Positions 32,039 through 39,618 are shown, numbered from the stretch's first letter. The stretch is DNA of 41,233 bases from Nitrososphaerales archaeon (GCA_032906765.1 JAJTZB010000011.1:1-41233); one strand, 5' to 3'. The notes: generated by a model from the sequence alone, not told the origin. Translations and numbers: made by a program.

Positions 32039-33001
32039 CTAGCGCGCTACGATCTTCGGCGGAGCCTCTTCGAGACCCAGCTCTGCTCCGAGGTCTGCCC
32101 TCAGTCCCTTGTACCTGTTCCTGACCGTGACCTCGGTTACGCCGGCCGCGTCTGCGATTTCCTTCTGGGTCTTCACGTCGCCTTCGAGCACGCCCGCAAG
32201 GTAGAGTGAGCTCGCTGCAAGGCCCATCGGCGCCTTGCCCGCGGAGATCTCCCTCTGCTCGGTCATCCTGACAATCTCTATCGCCTTTCTGATTGTCTTC
32301 TCTGACATCCCGACCCTTGAGGCAATCCTGGTGACGTTCTTCGCCGCGTCTGCGACAGGCATGCTCAGGTTCATCTCATGGAGCAGTATCCTGTAGTCCC
32401 TGGCGATGTCCTTCTTGTTCAGGTTGCTCACAGCCGCTATATCCTTGATCGTCCGGGGCGTCTCCGTGTCCCTGAATGCGGCGTAGAGCGAGGCTGCGGC
32501 GATGCCGTTTATCGAGCGTCCTCTCAGCAACCCGTGTTCAAGCGCCTTCCTGTAGATGTACGCGGCCTTCTCCTTGACGGCCTGGGACACGACAAGCTTG
32601 TCGCCGATCTTCTCGAGCTCGGTCATGGCCAGCCCGAGGTTCCGCTCCATGGAGCCCATCGCGGGGGAGCGGTTGTCCCACTTGCGGAGCCTGTCGATGG
32701 TGGTCCGCATAGGAGACGCTAACGCCCTGCCCGAGGCGTCTCTGTTAGACCTGCCCACGACCGTGGAGAGCCCCATGTCCCGTCGCGTTATCGACGTCGG
32801 GGCGCCGGTCCTGGCCTTGTTCTCTGCGTCGTCGGCGAAGGACCTCCACTCCGGGCCGAGGTCAATCGACTTTGCGCTGACGACGAAACCGCAGTTGCTG
32901 CAAGAGAGCTCGCCGCTGGTAGAATCCTCAACCAACGTCCTCTTGCCGCAGTTGGGACACCTATCAGATACCTGAAGCACGGATGACCTTTGTTTACTCA
33001 A
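32039..33001 (-). CDS. tfb: Transcription initiation factor TFB (copy 2)
   Basis: The second TFIIB-like factor in the window. The 320-residue protein has a complete zinc ribbon (Cys15, Cys18, Cys34, Cys37), the B-finger GPEWRSF (48-54), two cyclin-like repeats (about 115-205 and 210-305), and the closing helix-turn-helix VTEVTVRNRYKGL. It has an ordinary ATG start, unlike copy 1. Multiple TFBs in archaea support alternative promoter selection. A palindrome cluster just upstream may regulate it. Confidence 0.96.
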   Translation of the reverse strand: MSKQRSSVLQVSDRCPNCGKRTLVEDSTSGELSCSNCGFVVSAKSIDLGPEWRSFADDAENKARTGAPTSITRRDMGLSTVVGRSNRDASGRALASPMRTTIDRLRKWDNRSPAMGSMERNLGLAMTELEKIGDKLVVSQAVKEKAAYIYRKALEHGLLRGRSINGIAAASLYAAFRDTETPRTIKDIAAVSNLNKKDIARDYRILLHEMNLSMPVADAAKNVTRIASRVGMSEKTIRKAIEIVRMTEQREISAGKAPMGLAASSLYLAGVLEGDVKTQKEIADAAGVTEVTVRNRYKGLRADLGAELGLEEAPPKIVAR

Positions 33002-33037
33002 TTCCTAGACTCACGTCATAACATACGTAATATTGTG

Positions 33038-33045
33038 CTTATAAG
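33038..33045 (-). promoter_or_regulatory. TATA box of TFB2
   Basis: CTTATAAG is self-complementary. Transcription should start near 33016, about 15 bases before ATG 33001. Confidence 0.5.
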
Positions 33046-33047
33046 TG

Positions 33048-33076
33048 TAGTAGTTTTTTGCTACTAAGTTAGTAGC
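33048..33076. promoter_or_regulatory. TAGTAG/CTACTA palindrome cluster upstream of TFB2
   Basis: TAGTAG (33048-33053), six T, then the perfect palindrome GCTACTAA-G-TTAGTAGC (33060-33076). The half-site occurs three times within 29 bp, directly upstream of the TATA box and downstream of nob1. It could be an operator or activator site, or partly a terminator for nob1. Confidence 0.5.
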
Positions 33077-33104
33077 GCCGTCTTTACCTGCCTCCTTGCG
33101 CCGA

Positions 33105-33599
33105 TTACGTGTTGATAGCTTTCCTGACCAGCTTGGTGCCGCAAACCGGGCACTCGGTGAGCTTCGGGTTCGTGTACTGCTTGCCGCACCCTTTACAGAA
33201 AAGCCTCCAGGTGATGTTCTTCCATTCCCCTCCCTTCAGCGTGGTCTCCGACAATGGGATGGACAGGACCTCGGCCACGTTCCTCACTGCGAAATCATCC
33301 GAGACGAGGTGGACGTTGCCGTCGGTCCTCGAGAGGTCCAGCGCGAGGGCCAGCAGGGACACGTCGGTATCCGAGAGGGCGCCGAAGTCTCCAGTCTTTG
33401 ATGAGATTGACCTGACGCGGCTGACCGACTCTGCCGACGGCTCGGTCACCTGCACCCTGGTATGAATCAGGGAAGAGCCGACGTTGTGGTGCTTGACTTC
33501 CTGCAGGACGAGATACGTGGTGTAGTAGCGGCCGCTGCCCTGGTACGGGATGCCCGCGTAGAAGGCAGTTGAATCGAGGATGTACGCAGGCTCAGACAA
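33105..33599 (-). CDS. nob1: Nob1-like ribosome-maturation endonuclease (PIN domain plus zinc ribbon)
   Basis: Nob1 cleaves the 3' end of small-subunit rRNA during ribosome maturation. The 164-residue protein starts with a PIN domain, with Asp9 in YILDSTAFY, a Glu in VLQEVKHHN, and Asp pairs in LSDTDVSLLALA and VSDDFAVRN. A C-terminal zinc ribbon (CKGCG and CPVCGT) completes the archaeal Nob1 layout. It lies upstream of TFB2 on the same strand. Confidence 0.9.
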   Translation of the reverse strand: MSEPAYILDSTAFYAGIPYQGSGRYYTTYLVLQEVKHHNVGSSLIHTRVQVTEPSAESVSRVRSISSKTGDFGALSDTDVSLLALALDLSRTDGNVHLVSDDFAVRNVAEVLSIPLSETTLKGGEWKNITWRLFCKGCGKQYTNPKLTECPVCGTKLVRKAINT

Positions 33600-33758
33600 G
33601 TTTGTCTTTCCTCAAAGAACAGGGTGGCCCCTCAATCCATGAACCTGGCGGCAGTTTGCCCATCTGCGTGCATCATTTCTTTCGTGGTATTACGGTCGTC
33701 AGACTCAACCTTATTTAGTTGTCTATAACCAAGCGGAGAATGCACTTTTCTTGGCAGA

Positions 33759-34742
33759 CTACGGAATGAGAGTAGTGCGCACCATCGAATTCGTTGCTGT
33801 CTTGACGAAATCTAGGTCGGCCTTCGCCCCATATACGAGTGGTTCGAACTCCGCGACGTTGCCCGAAGTTAAGACCTGATTCATCGATGAAGTGTATTTC
33901 CTATATGCTTCAAGCACGCTCATCTCTCGGCCTTCGTAAAATAGCATCTGCTCATCGGCAGAACGTCCGATCTCCTCCAGCTGTCTTACCATGTCCACGC
34001 TCGGATAATAATACCTGACGTGCTGTCGTCCAAGCTTGCTAACGAAATCCTCTCGTTTAACCTCGAACTTCAAGCACCGCTCGAGAAACCTCTCTCTGTC
34101 AGCGAGCTTGAATTGATCTGAGAGATCGAGCAGAAGACCCAGCCCTTTACTCCGAGAGCTGACGTGGATCAGGCCCTCAATATTGAGTAATCCAACCTGC
34201 GAGTTAATGTTGGCGCATATGGCAAGTCGTCTTTGGTGCAGATAGTTGATTGCGGCATTGGCAGGTGAATATCCTCTTGCCCTGGCCCTCGGAATCGAAA
34301 CAAGCTCGCGAACGAACCTTTCCCTAACTCTGCTCTTGAAGTCCAGATTCGCAATTCTTAGAATTCTCTTGTAGGCTGCCCAATAATGATAATTGGTTCG
34401 CGCTTCGAACGCTAGCAACTGGTCAAGCGTAGAGCGCCCGAGTTGCTTCAACCTGAGATATTCAATCAGTTGTGCTCTGGTCTCTGGATATGAGGTGTGG
34501 GGCCCCGGCAGATCAAGAATTCTCCTCGTCGCGATGATTACGCTCAGCATTAACGACTCCGCCATGGCTTTGGTGAGTTGGCCACCAGCTTTGATCATCT
34601 CTGGCATTCCGGTCTTCAGTCCACCTCGCCGTTCCGTCATCGTCTGTATCCTCCTCTGAGTAGTGGAGACACCCTTTCCTCCCAGCAATCGCACTTGGTG
34701 GGCCGAGAGACCGTAAGGCAGGCGCTGGGGCGCTTCCATCAT
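33759..34742 (-). CDS. cas1: Stand-alone Cas1-family integrase with reduced N-terminus
   Basis: Cas1-family proteins insert DNA in CRISPR adaptation and, as casposases, mobilise casposons. The 327-residue protein carries the Cas1 alpha-domain pattern: Glu113 in LLAFEARTNYHYW (Cas1 GIEG..Y site), SPANAAINYLH (Cas1 DPxNAxLNY), His193 in EGLIH (Cas1 GFxH), and Asp206/Asp209 in LLLDLSDQF. The spacing from His to Asp matches known Cas1. The usual N-terminal beta-sandwich has no room: only about 50 residues precede the helical domain, and they look like a basic helix-turn-helix. ATG 34742 follows a TATA box, giving a leaderless start. No cas2, other cas gene, CRISPR array or polymerase is nearby. 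Confidence 0.78.
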   Translation of the reverse strand: MMEAPQRLPYGLSAHQVRLLGGKGVSTTQRRIQTMTERRGGLKTGMPEMIKAGGQLTKAMAESLMLSVIIATRRILDLPGPHTSYPETRAQLIEYLRLKQLGRSTLDQLLAFEARTNYHYWAAYKRILRIANLDFKSRVRERFVRELVSIPRARARGYSPANAAINYLHQRRLAICANINSQVGLLNIEGLIHVSSRSKGLGLLLDLSDQFKLADRERFLERCLKFEVKREDFVSKLGRQHVRYYYPSVDMVRQLEEIGRSADEQMLFYEGREMSVLEAYRKYTSSMNQVLTSGNVAEFEPLVYGAKADLDFVKTATNSMVRTTLIP

Positions 34743-34766
34743 TTGGCATACATAAACGGGAGGCAA

Positions 34767-34775
34767 GTTATAGTT
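34767..34775 (-). promoter_or_regulatory. TATA box of the Cas1-family gene
   Basis: On the minus strand it reads AACTATAAC, with a predicted start at about 34745. It lies just before the 3' end of the Sm-like gene, so the two genes may have separate transcripts. Confidence 0.5.
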
Positions 34776-34778
34776 TCG

Positions 34779-35108
34779 TCAAGAATTCATTGTGGCGAAA
34801 AATTCCTTTCGACCCATTTTCTTTCTCTTCCATTCGTATAATAGCCTGGGTTCTCCAGCCTCTCGAACCGCCATTCTCCTTATCTCTTGGTAGTGCAGAT
34901 CAACCATATCGGTTTCGAATCCCAAAGCCCTAACAGGAATCCACTTCTTGCGCTTGGGCTTGAATCGCACCGCATCCCACAGGACTATGACCCCCAGCTC
35001 ATAGTCGTCAATCCTTCCGCAAAACTTCTTTCCACGTTTAGTTTCGATAAAAACTGTCTTGCTTACGTAGTCATTAATTCGGGCAGGCCACTTCGTCTTA
35101 CCTTGCAC
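34779..35108 (-). CDS. Small protein with Sm/LSm-like pattern
   Basis: A 109-residue protein started at GTG 35108, about 27 bp after a TATA box. Residues about 12-70 follow the Sm fold series: VFIETKRGKKFCGRIDDYELGVIVLWDAV, read as strands around a conserved Gly and Asp, followed by a basic segment and a strand FETDMVDLHY. LSm proteins bind RNA. The C-terminal 30 residues are very basic. It is directly upstream of the Cas1-family gene, so a nucleic-acid-binding accessory role is possible. The fold call is tentative. Confidence 0.55.
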   Translation of the reverse strand: MQGKTKWPARINDYVSKTVFIETKRGKKFCGRIDDYELGVIVLWDAVRFKPKRKKWIPVRALGFETDMVDLHYQEIRRMAVREAGEPRLLYEWKRKKMGRKEFFATMNS

Positions 35109-35130
35109 GTTGACGCAGAACCAAGTCCTT

Positions 35131-35139
35131 GCTATAAGG
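35131..35139 (-). promoter_or_regulatory. TATA box of the Sm-like gene
   Basis: GCTATAAGG (plus-strand reading) is centred about 27 bp before GTG 35108. Confidence 0.45.
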
Positions 35140-35239
35140 AAGACATGGACCGCGATAGTTTCACAAGGGCGTCTCCCTCTTCGCCAACCGCCGCAAGCAG
35201 GCACCACTGGTTAAATCTCGGTTCCCGATCCGAATCGCT

Positions 35240-35632
35240 GTGCCCGAGAGGCCCCTGATCCGCAACCTTTCCATCGAGATGGTCGAGATTCCTCGAATGG
35301 AATTCACCAGCGTCTGGGTTGACGACGAGCACGTCCTGATCGAGCTCTGGGCGAAGGACGACGGGCAGCGCGAACTCCTCGGGAGGGTCGCGAAAAACAG
35401 GAAGGAAGGCGAACAGTTGCTGGTGGAGCTGGACGGCAGGGCGCTGCTCAGGAGGATTCGGACGATCAGTCTCAGGCCGGGCTTCCAGGAGAGGGACAAG
35501 CTGGTCTTGACGATCATTCTCGGGCCAGTCTTGTCAGAGCCGCAATGTAATGAGACTCGTCTGATTCAATCTCGTTTCCTCCTCCGCCGGGCTCCTTTCC
35601 GTTCCCGCTTTCCTCTTTTCTTACCTGCATGA
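35240..35632 (+). CDS. Unknown protein, host-like body with a possibly foreign C-terminus
   Basis: A 130-residue frame beginning with GTG 35240, behind a TATA-like GGTTAAATC (35209-35217). Residues 1-100 use GC-rich codons like the surrounding chromosome and show regular strands (VWVDDEHVLIELW, LVLTIILGPV). After about residue 100 the bases change to an AT-richer, low-complexity Arg/Phe stretch that overlaps the convergent gene. The C-terminus may have been replaced by inserted DNA. No family is recognised. Confidence 0.5.
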   Translation: MPERPLIRNLSIEMVEIPRMEFTSVWVDDEHVLIELWAKDDGQRELLGRVAKNRKEGEQLLVELDGRALLRRIRTISLRPGFQERDKLVLTIILGPVLSEPQCNETRLIQSRFLLRRAPFRSRFPLFLPA

Positions 35633-36054
35633 TACGTGCGATCTGGGAGCTTCTCAAAACTCTCTAGGAGTTCCTTCTCATACTCCTGGGCTTCCTTTTC
35701 CTCCTCTTCGGTCATTGGGTGCTTCCATGGCATTTCTGACAACTTCCGTTGCTGTTCCACTAGTCTTCTCGCCTTCAGGGTATCAGTGAAAGACAGCTCG
35801 AAGTCATGAGAATTGTCGAACGAGCAGTAGTACTTCACGATTATCTTCCCTGGAACTATCCTTCCATTGCTCATCTTGAGGAATGCAGGTGAATCGCAGT
35901 ATGGACAACTCGGACTTGGCGCGCCTTCGCTTGGCGAACTCTTGAAATCCTTGACGAGCCAATCCCCGTCTTCAATCCTCATGTCTGTGACGTATGGTTG
36001 ACCTCGGTGTATTTGTAAGTAGCTCCTTTGGGTTCTGTTAGGTTGTCGGGCCAT
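35566..36054 (-). CDS. Unknown zinc-ribbon-like protein
   Basis: A 162-residue protein started at ATG 36054. It has a CPYC pair and a later YYCSF near a His (SFDNSHDF), suggesting a partial zinc ribbon in the middle (about 45-85). A long acidic helix follows, and the end is a cluster of Lys/Arg (KKRGKRERKGARRRRKR) that may bind nucleic acid. Earlier in-frame starts reach 36141. No family is recognised. It is in the same patch as the Cas1-family gene. Confidence 0.55.
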   Translation of the reverse strand: MARQPNRTQRSYLQIHRGQPYVTDMRIEDGDWLVKDFKSSPSEGAPSPSCPYCDSPAFLKMSNGRIVPGKIIVKYYCSFDNSHDFELSFTDTLKARRLVEQQRKLSEMPWKHPMTEEEEKEAQEYEKELLESFEKLPDRTYHAGKKRGKRERKGARRRRKRD

Positions 36055-36352
36055 GATGGAGAAACATCGGACATGGATTCCCCGAAGAGTAACAGTGCCC
36101 GGTGGCATGTGCCAGAAATTCCCAAACGAGTACCAGGCCAAACTAGCACCGAAAACGGGGGTTAATGTGCCAGAAGAGGGGGGATCACGTTCGCCACGTG
36201 TTGGCCGCAGTCCTCCTTTCGTGTGAGCAAGCGAAACCGCCTTTTCTGTTGTCCCGTATCTATGACGAGTTCATGAACTGGCGAATAGGCGTTCGACAGT
36301 TTCGCAATAGGCAGCTGCCTGGGTGCAAGTTTCGACAAATCTCACTAACACA

Positions 36353-36387
36353 AAGGTAGCGAGGGGTCGAATCCCTCCGGGCCCGCA
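36353..36387 (+). pseudogene. 3' fragment of a tRNA gene
   Basis: A perfect T arm (GAGGG, loop GTCGAAT, CCCTC) is followed by acceptor strand CGGGCCC and discriminator G. The matching 5' strand GGGCCCG is absent upstream, so only the 3' half remains. Such fragments mark integration or excision sites. Confidence 0.7.
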
Positions 36388-36679
36388 CTTGGTCTCTCCT
36401 TGCCGATGATTTACCAGTAAATCGAGGCTGAAATTCCACCCAACATGCTAGGTCGGAGTCCTGCCCCCGCGTTATGACTTGGCATCTAGCCAGAGAATGG
36501 GCTCGGACTGTCATCAACTTCTTCAACTTCGTCTGACTTAACACGAGTGTTACACAGGTCGCAAAATATCGAGTCGCCATTGATTGTAATGAGTTGTGAC
36601 TTGCAGACCTTATGTACCAGCAACGCTAATCCTCTTTGCTTACTTGTCTGAAGAATTCCAAGCGATAAACTTTGATACG

Positions 36680-36713
36680 CGTCAACCCGGTTCTGTTACG
36701 TTACCGGTTGACG
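36680..36713. repeat. Imperfect inverted repeat
   Basis: CGTCAACCCGGT and ACCGGTTGACG pair with one extra base, around an 11-base centre. It ends eight bases before the tRNA scar at 36721, so it may be part of a recombination site. Confidence 0.5.
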
Positions 36714-36720
36714 ACGAATG

Positions 36721-36739
36721 AAATCCGACCCGCGGCATC
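36721..36739 (+). repeat. 19-bp tRNA 3'-end scar, copy 2 (att-like)
   Basis: Identical and in the same orientation as 429-447, with different flanks on both sides. It contains the T-stem 3' strand, acceptor strand and discriminator of a tRNA, without the 5' half. Confidence 0.6.
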
Positions 36740-36755
36740 CTTTTTGTCCTGCGAG

Positions 36756-37532
36756 TCATTTCAGGAGGTCGGAGTAGATTTCCGGGCGTCTGGCGCGCAG
36801 CCTTTCCTCCCTATGACGCCTGATTGTTGCTAGGTCAAGGTTGGCCACTAGGATTTGGGATCGAGGACCGGAGCTGGCGAGTACCTTTGGATACACTATC
36901 CTGTCCTTCTCTCCGACCGTGAATCCAACGATCAGGCTCCCTCCCTGAAACTTAGGAGCTTGTAGGACGTTGGGGCTGACAACCGGGACTCTGTTCTCGA
37001 GTGCCCTCACCTTGACATACAGTTTCCAGGGCTTCAAGCCGGCGGAGGATATCCTGGCCGGGGCGAAGAGTACTTCGGTTCCATTTAGGGCAAGAATCCT
37101 GGAGACCTCAGGGTAAACCAAGTCATGACAGATGGTGATTCCTACCTTCACTCCACTCGCGTCGAAGGTGAAAAGCGCGTTCCCCGGGATTGCCCTCCTC
37201 TTCTCTCTGCCGAAAAGGTGAGTCTTCTGCTGTCTTCCGACCTCTCCTTTCGGCCCAAGCAAGACGCTCTCTACCATGGTTGCGCTCTCTCTCCTCGTGA
37301 ATTCCCCGCCAGAGATGATGTACGCCCCTGTATCTGTCGCTATCTGAGCGAGCGCCTCGACCACCTTCTCGATGTTGTTGATGGCATCGGGAACCCAGTG
37401 CTCAGGCAAACAGATGACCTCTGCCTTGTCGGCGGCTTGTCGCGTCATCCGTAATGCCCGTCTCACAACTTCTGACTTCGACCCGCTGCAGTCGAGCTGG
37501 ACCGCAGCTACTCGCAAACGGCCGCCTTTCAC
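36756..37532 (-). CDS. Carbon-nitrogen hydrolase (nitrilase superfamily)
   Basis: Nitrilase-superfamily amidases hydrolyse C-N bonds through a Glu-Lys-Cys triad. The 258-residue protein has Glu44 (CLPEHW), Lys103 (QQKTHLFG) and Cys135 (ITICHDLVYPE). The length fits the omega-amidase/NIT branch. Its start overlaps the coaBC stop by four bases (ATGA), so the two are translationally coupled. The substrate is unknown. Confidence 0.9.
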   Translation of the reverse strand: MKGGRLRVAAVQLDCSGSKSEVVRRALRMTRQAADKAEVICLPEHWVPDAINNIEKVVEALAQIATDTGAYIISGGEFTRRESATMVESVLLGPKGEVGRQQKTHLFGREKRRAIPGNALFTFDASGVKVGITICHDLVYPEVSRILALNGTEVLFAPARISSAGLKPWKLYVKVRALENRVPVVSPNVLQAPKFQGGSLIVGFTVGEKDRIVYPKVLASSGPRSQILVANLDLATIRRHREERLRARRPEIYSDLLK

Positions 37533-38773
37533 TCGCTGCGGAGCTCCCTAACTGCCAGGCTGAGAATGCCGTCTGCAATCCTCCTCTTCGGAGCTCTGGA
37601 GAGGTGCGTTGTCTCGCCCCCTGACGAGACCACGGTCACTTCGTTCTCATCCGCTCCAAAGCCAATCCCCTCCCTGCCGACGTCGTTCACCACGACCATG
37701 TCAGCGCCCGATTCTCTGAGTCTCTGCCTTGCCCTACCAAGCAGCTCGGCCCTGGGAAGGTTATGCTCCGCCTTGAATATCACCAAGAAGGTCGAAGGAC
37801 TCACTCTCTTCGCTTGGTCGATTATCTTGGGTGTCCTGGCCAGTTCCAGCGTGAGCGTTTGGCTCTTCGAAGATTCTATCTTGGTGTTGAGGATTTTGAC
37901 CGGCCTGTAGTCTGATACGGCGGCCGCGGCCAGCATCAAGTGGTACTTTGAATGCGACAGTTGCGAGATGACCTGCTTGTACATTTGTTCGGCTGTATTC
38001 ACTGCGAGCACCTTCACCCCAATCGGAGGTTCGGCAGAGCCAGGACCGTAGACAAGCGTGACACTCGCCCCTCTCCTCTCCGCCGCAGACGCCAGGGCGA
38101 CCGCCATCTTCCCCGAACTCCTGTTCGTCAGGACTCTGACCGGGTCGATCTGCTCGGCAGTCGGCCCACCGGTTATCAGAACCTTCATGCTGCGCATATC
38201 TTTGTTCGAAACAGTTAGTATCAATGAGGAAAGTATTTCCTCGACACTTGCGAGTTTCGCCTTCCCTTCATCGATTGTCGGAGGGATGATGACTACGCCC
38301 ACCCTCTCGAGCTTCTTGAGGTTCTCCTGTATGATGGGGTGACGCATCATTGTGTCGTGCATCGCTGGCGCAATCAGGATTGGAATCCCGGCCCCAAGGG
38401 CAGAGGAGACGTACGACGTGACCGGGGAGTCGTCGATTCCTGCGGCGATCTTCCCTATCGTGTTCGCAGTCGCGGGCGCAATCAGGATAGCGTCAGCCTT
38501 CCCAGCGCCGGTAGTGTGCACGACATGCTCTATCTTGCCAGTGAGTTCAGTTACTACGGGGTTTCCCGTTGCCCACTCCATCAAGTCTGGATGAATTATC
38601 TTCTGGGCGGCCGCGGTCATGACCGCGTGTACGTCTGCGCCATGCCTCATCAGACTCCGGGCTATGTCTGGCGCGAGGTAGGCCGACACGCTCCCCGTGA
38701 TTCCCAGGATGATTTTCTTCCCCCTGAGCTCCTCCCCTTCAGTTCCGATTATTTCCTTGGAAGGGTGTTCCAT
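37529..38773 (-). CDS. coaBC: CoaBC: phosphopantothenoylcysteine decarboxylase / phosphopantothenate-cysteine ligase
   Basis: A bifunctional enzyme of coenzyme A synthesis. The 414-residue protein has an N-terminal flavoprotein domain (GITGSVSAY, VVHTTGAGKADAILIAPATANT split as about residues 100-125, PAMHDTMM) and a C-terminal ligase domain from about 195 (ITGGPTAEQIDPVR, NRSSGKM, AAVSDYRP). ATG 38773 is preferred because a TATA-like ATAAATC lies about 30 bp upstream; earlier ATGs precede it. It is followed, with overlap, by the nitrilase gene. Confidence 0.94.
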   Translation of the reverse strand: MEHPSKEIIGTEGEELRGKKIILGITGSVSAYLAPDIARSLMRHGADVHAVMTAAAQKIIHPDLMEWATGNPVVTELTGKIEHVVHTTGAGKADAILIAPATANTIGKIAAGIDDSPVTSYVSSALGAGIPILIAPAMHDTMMRHPIIQENLKKLERVGVVIIPPTIDEGKAKLASVEEILSSLILTVSNKDMRSMKVLITGGPTAEQIDPVRVLTNRSSGKMAVALASAAERRGASVTLVYGPGSAEPPIGVKVLAVNTAEQMYKQVISQLSHSKYHLMLAAAAVSDYRPVKILNTKIESSKSQTLTLELARTPKIIDQAKRVSPSTFLVIFKAEHNLPRAELLGRARQRLRESGADMVVVNDVGREGIGFGADENEVTVVSSGGETTHLSRAPKRRIADGILSLAVRELRSE

Positions 38774-39171
38774 GAACCGCCTCGTACCGGCTTGTGTTCG
38801 ATTTATCATTATGGACTGGGGATGCGGCAGCCGCCGCCGGTTCACCGTTTGTCAAGGGTATTCGCCCTCACGGATGATATGCTTCGGGTGTCCGTTTGTC
38901 CCTGACGGGTTAATCTCGGATCCTGAAGACTGTGTTTTCGACCATGCTTCGGGTACGCCGGTGCTCTTTCGGTCGCAGCAGAACTCATCGCTCAGCCTTG
39001 AAGCTCGAATCCAACGCGTGGCGCGCCTGACACTACGATAAGCCAGATCTCTTGGTTTTCGAGAGTCAAGTGGGGCGATTATCAGTCTAGCTGTAATCTT
39101 CCCCCGACGGATCTGCTATCTTCGCCGTGATATTTCATGCAGTGGAGTTCGTTGGGGCAATCCTCTCGGCC
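38774..39171. other. Intergenic stretch without a recognisable gene
   Basis: Apart from the coaBC promoter near 38800-38815, I see no gene, tRNA or strong repeat. Short frames here have no coding character. Confidence 0.45.
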
Positions 39172-39618
39172 CTACTTGGCAATCAGGCCTGGGTCGAGTG
39201 CGCATTGAGCTCTTAGGCTCCTTTCTTGGACGAAAGCAACTGACACGAGCAGAGTCAGGGAAGCCAGCTTGATGGGGATTTGGTACGTATAGAACATCAC
39301 TCCTAAGACGGCGAGGAACCCTCCGGCCCCACCCGCGAAGACCAGCAGGGGCACGAGATAGTAACAAGGGCAAGCTCCAGCAATCAAGGCGGCTGTCATT
39401 CCCGCGAGGCCGGTCTTGGTGTATTTGGACCCCGCGGCGGGAAAGTGTGCAAGTTGGAACAGGGAGGCCAAAATGACAATGCCCGAGAATGCCGAAATCA
39501 CCAAATCAAGAACCGCGTAGGGAACTCTGTCCAGGGATAAAAAGAGAGTCAGATAGGGCACGAAAAACAGAAACTCGTCTGAGTACAGGAAGAGAAGGGG
39601 GGAGATGTTGATGAGCAA
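39172..39618 (-). CDS. Four-span membrane protein with a CPC motif
   Basis: A 148-residue protein with about four membrane helices (near 5-28, 35-58, 72-102 and 108-128). The third helix begins AGACPCYY, placing two Cys within the membrane-proximal turn. Divergent to it, 38 bases away, is a thioredoxin-like protein with CxxC, so the pair could move electrons across the membrane or handle metal or sulfur. It starts with TTG 39618, though later starts are possible. No family is recognised. Confidence 0.65.
   Translation of the reverse strand: MLINISPLLFLYSDEFLFFVPYLTLFLSLDRVPYAVLDLVISAFSGIVILASLFQLAHFPAAGSKYTKTGLAGMTAALIAGACPCYYLVPLLVFAGGAGGFLAVLGVMFYTYQIPIKLASLTLLVSVAFVQERSLRAQCALDPGLIAK

Larger units (their letters stand above)
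36055..36755. other. Gene-poor stretch with tRNA scars
   Basis: No strong protein gene. It contains a tRNA 3' fragment (36353-36387), an inverted repeat (36680-36713) and the second copy of the 19-bp tRNA scar (36721-36739). A 45-codon minus-strand frame at 36486-36623 with TTG start encodes a short Cys pattern (VCKSQL, FCDLC); it is a weak candidate. Confidence 0.5.

Noticed and set aside
36260-36580. 106-codon minus-strand frame
   Set aside because: Runs across the tRNA 3' fragment; Arg/Cys-rich and without a fold pattern.
33600-36750. Canonical CRISPR-Cas locus or canonical casposon around the Cas1-family gene
   Set aside because: No repeat array, no cas2 or effector genes, no PolB and no convincing terminal inverted repeats could be found by eye.
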